A stretch of DNA of 7,596 nucleotides, taken from positions 1 through 7,596 of the forward strand of contig URRN01000098.1 in assembly GCA_900550185.1 (NCBI GenBank), read 5' to 3'. Numbering within the stretch: the first letter of the stretch is position 1; each line of letters begins with the position of its first letter. The DNA comes from an uncultured Collinsella sp. Lineage in GTDB: Bacteria > Actinomycetota > Coriobacteriia > Coriobacteriales > Coriobacteriaceae. The notes beneath the pieces are model-generated. The model had not been told where the DNA came from, made no database searches, and saw only the letters and a list, made by a program, of their open reading frames with translations. Shown here piece by piece: positions 6,687 to 7,596 of this stretch. Made by a program: the position numbers and the translations under genes.

Positions 6687-6699
6687 CCAAGGAAAAAGG

Positions 6700-6744
6700 G
6701 GCGGCGGGTTCCGACGGCGCGGTTCCTGCTGGAAACCAGCCGCC
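6700..6744 (+). terminator. Hairpin downstream of istB, possible terminator
   Basis: GGCGGCGGGTTCC (6700-6712) can pair with GGAAACCAGCCGCC (6731-6744) with one bulge and one mismatch across an 18-nt loop. It begins 14 nt after the istB stop. There is no U-tract, so it may be a weak terminator or a structure that shields istB from outside transcription. Confidence 0.35.
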
Positions 6745-6796
6745 TATGCTGCCGAAAAATAGTGCCTATACTGTGGACGCCAACTTGCAGAAACAC

Positions 6797-7016
6797 AGCC
6801 AAAGGCTGTTCGCCGGACAACGCCGCCGCGGAGGGGTTCTTCGGGCGTATGAAGACGAAGTCCGTCTATCCCGAGCATTGGGAGGAGCGTACCCGTGACG
6901 AGGTGCTCGTCCTGATCGATGATTACATCCGCTGGTACAACCACGAGCGCATCGAGCAATCACTCGGTTGGATGAGTCCGGTACAATACCGTCAAAGCCA
7001 GGGAATGGCTGCGTGA
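6797..7016 (+). pseudogene. C-terminal fragment of an IS3-type transposase, cut by the IS21-type element
   Basis: The frame encodes AKGCSPDNAAAEGFFGRMK, YPEHWEERTRDEV, DDYIRWYNHERIEQSLGW and VQYRQSQGMAA, then TGA at 7014-7016. This is the catalytic-Glu segment and C-terminal tail of an IS3-family OrfB. The frame can be read back to a GTG at 6762, but those codons lie in the IS21 end and are not transposase. The first two catalytic aspartates are missing, so it is inactive. Downstream, the sequence up to CCGCAGCCCC (7045) matches the outer end of the left-hand remnant. The tail is about 73% identical to the left copy (32 of 44 residues after the EH motif), so they are related elements rather than recent duplicates. 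Confidence 0.85.
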
Positions 7017-7045
7017 TCATCTCCAAGAAAATGTCCGCAGCCCCT

Positions 7046-7195
7046 TATCCACTTGAGATCAACATTGTCGCGCACAAAAATCAAGCTCGTGCTTCCAGTT
7101 TAAATCACGTGCAATATGACGACAACCCAGATTAAGCCCAATACGCTTTCACCCAAATGACTCAGAATATAGGCAATCATCCAATAACTAAACGA
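7046..7195. other. Intergenic gap with no recognised feature
   Basis: This 150-bp AT-rich stretch lies between the outer end of the right IS3 remnant and the stop codon of the GNAT gene. I see no terminator with a T-tract, no tRNA-like fold and no target-site copy matching the left side of the island. Confidence 0.4.
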
Positions 7196-7596
7196 CTAGA
7201 GTAGCACTCCTAAATAATCCTTATTTTCTATTTTTTTGCGACAAGTTTTTTTAGGCTCCAAAAAGCCATTAAAGGCATATTCTTTTTTACCAAGGCGATA
7301 ATAGCCATCATATGAATCTTTTAATTGAAATTTAAACTTTCGAAAGAAAGGCTTATACTGCGTTAGAGACTCCTCTGGCACAGTCACGAGAGGATAATCA
7401 TCCTTCAGAACATCCAACGCATGTTTAACTAAAGCCGTACCGACACCTTGTCCACGGTATGGCTCAAAAACACGCAAAGAACAAATCTTCTTTTCCTGTT
7501 CGCAATTTTTAATTATACAAATTCCCGCTATATCTTTTCCAATTTTTGCCAGAAAAATCTCACGAGTGACACCCAAATTAGGTACCACTTTTCGCA
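7196..7596 (-). CDS. GNAT-family N-acetyltransferase, 5' end outside window
   Basis: Probable acetyl-CoA-dependent acetyltransferase of unknown substrate. The frame is open to the right edge; a GTG at 7588 is in frame but need not be the start. The core motif A reads RVFEPYRGQGVGTALVKHAL, with R-G-Q-G-V-G forming the pyrophosphate-binding loop and preceding strand ICSLRV. A later FFRKFKFQLKDSYDGYYR and KKEYAFNGFL fit the C-terminal half of small GNATs. A lysine-rich extension ends at TAG (7196-7198). Composition is AT-rich, like the unknown genes at 2747-3545 and unlike the IS island. No neighbouring gene in the window suggests its substrate. Confidence 0.8.
   Translation of the reverse strand, partial: RKVVPNLGVTREIFLAKIGKDIAGICIIKNCEQEKKICSLRVFEPYRGQGVGTALVKHALDVLKDDYPLVTVPEESLTQYKPFFRKFKFQLKDSYDGYYRLGKKEYAFNGFLEPKKTCRKKIENKDYLGVLL

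Larger units (their letters stand above)
5101..6796 (+). mobile_element. Left-truncated IS21-family element
   Basis: It contains the 3' part of istA and a complete istB in the usual overlapping arrangement. The left end is missing: the IS3 element at 3910-5100 abuts it directly. The right end is placed at about 6796, because AACTTGCAGAAACACA gives a TGTGTTT-type TG-start end on the other strand and because IS3-type transposase coding sequence (AKGCSPDN) begins immediately after. Without the left end the terminal repeat cannot be confirmed. Confidence 0.7.

Noticed and set aside
5966..6898. A 310-codon plus-strand frame spanning istB and the right IS3 remnant.
   Set aside because: It is an Arg-rich shadow of istB in another frame and passes through the IS21 end; no family motif.
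3580..7045. A functional composite transposon with inverted IS3 ends.
   Set aside because: Both outer transposases are truncated, their tails are diverged, no flanking target duplication is visible, and the cargo is only other insertion sequences.

Overview
The window looks like a piece of a Bifidobacterium (or closely related actinobacterial) chromosome. This is inferred from three things: a secreted, high-GC GH13 alpha-amylase with a starch-binding module, actinobacterial-looking IS3 and IS21 insertion sequences, and the contrast with visibly AT-rich accessory genes beside them. No rRNA, tRNA or CRISPR array was seen.

Layout. (1) 1-2227, minus strand: the N-terminal 742 codons of an extracellular alpha-amylase, running off the left edge. 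All four GH13 motifs are present and a CBM26-like starch-binding module lies near the visible end. (2) 2228-2746: a divergent regulatory region. It carries a LacI-type palindrome and a possible -10 on the amylase side, an 8-bp inverted repeat in the middle, and a possible sigma-70 promoter for the rightward genes. (3) 2747-3545, plus strand: an AT-rich unknown membrane-anchored protein, split into two overlapping frames at an A7 run. Removing one A would join them into a single 265-residue protein. (4) 3580-7045: an insertion-sequence island. From left to right it holds a decayed 3' end of an IS3-type transposase (minus strand, internal amber), an apparently complete 1191-bp IS3-family element (orfA/orfB, minus strand) with a T TTA AAA slip site, a 5'-truncated IS21-type istA with an intact istB (plus strand), and the 3' end of a second IS3-type transposase (plus strand). 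The two outer remnants belong to the same subfamily, point outward and end at the same sequence, but are only about 73% identical over their C-terminal protein tails. (5) 7046-7195: a short gap with nothing recognised. (6) 7196-7596, minus strand: most of an AT-rich GNAT acetyltransferase, running off the right edge.

How the parts fit. The amylase is probably an independently regulated starch-use gene. The AT-rich unknown gene and the GNAT gene flank the IS island and look like accessory DNA. The IS island is a layered insertion and deletion site. The IS3 element has no matching target duplication, and its right end abuts a truncated istA whose 5' part is not in the window, so it has suffered deletion or recombination since insertion. 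I see no convincing new multi-gene system. The most interesting items are the frame-split membrane protein and the structure of the IS island.
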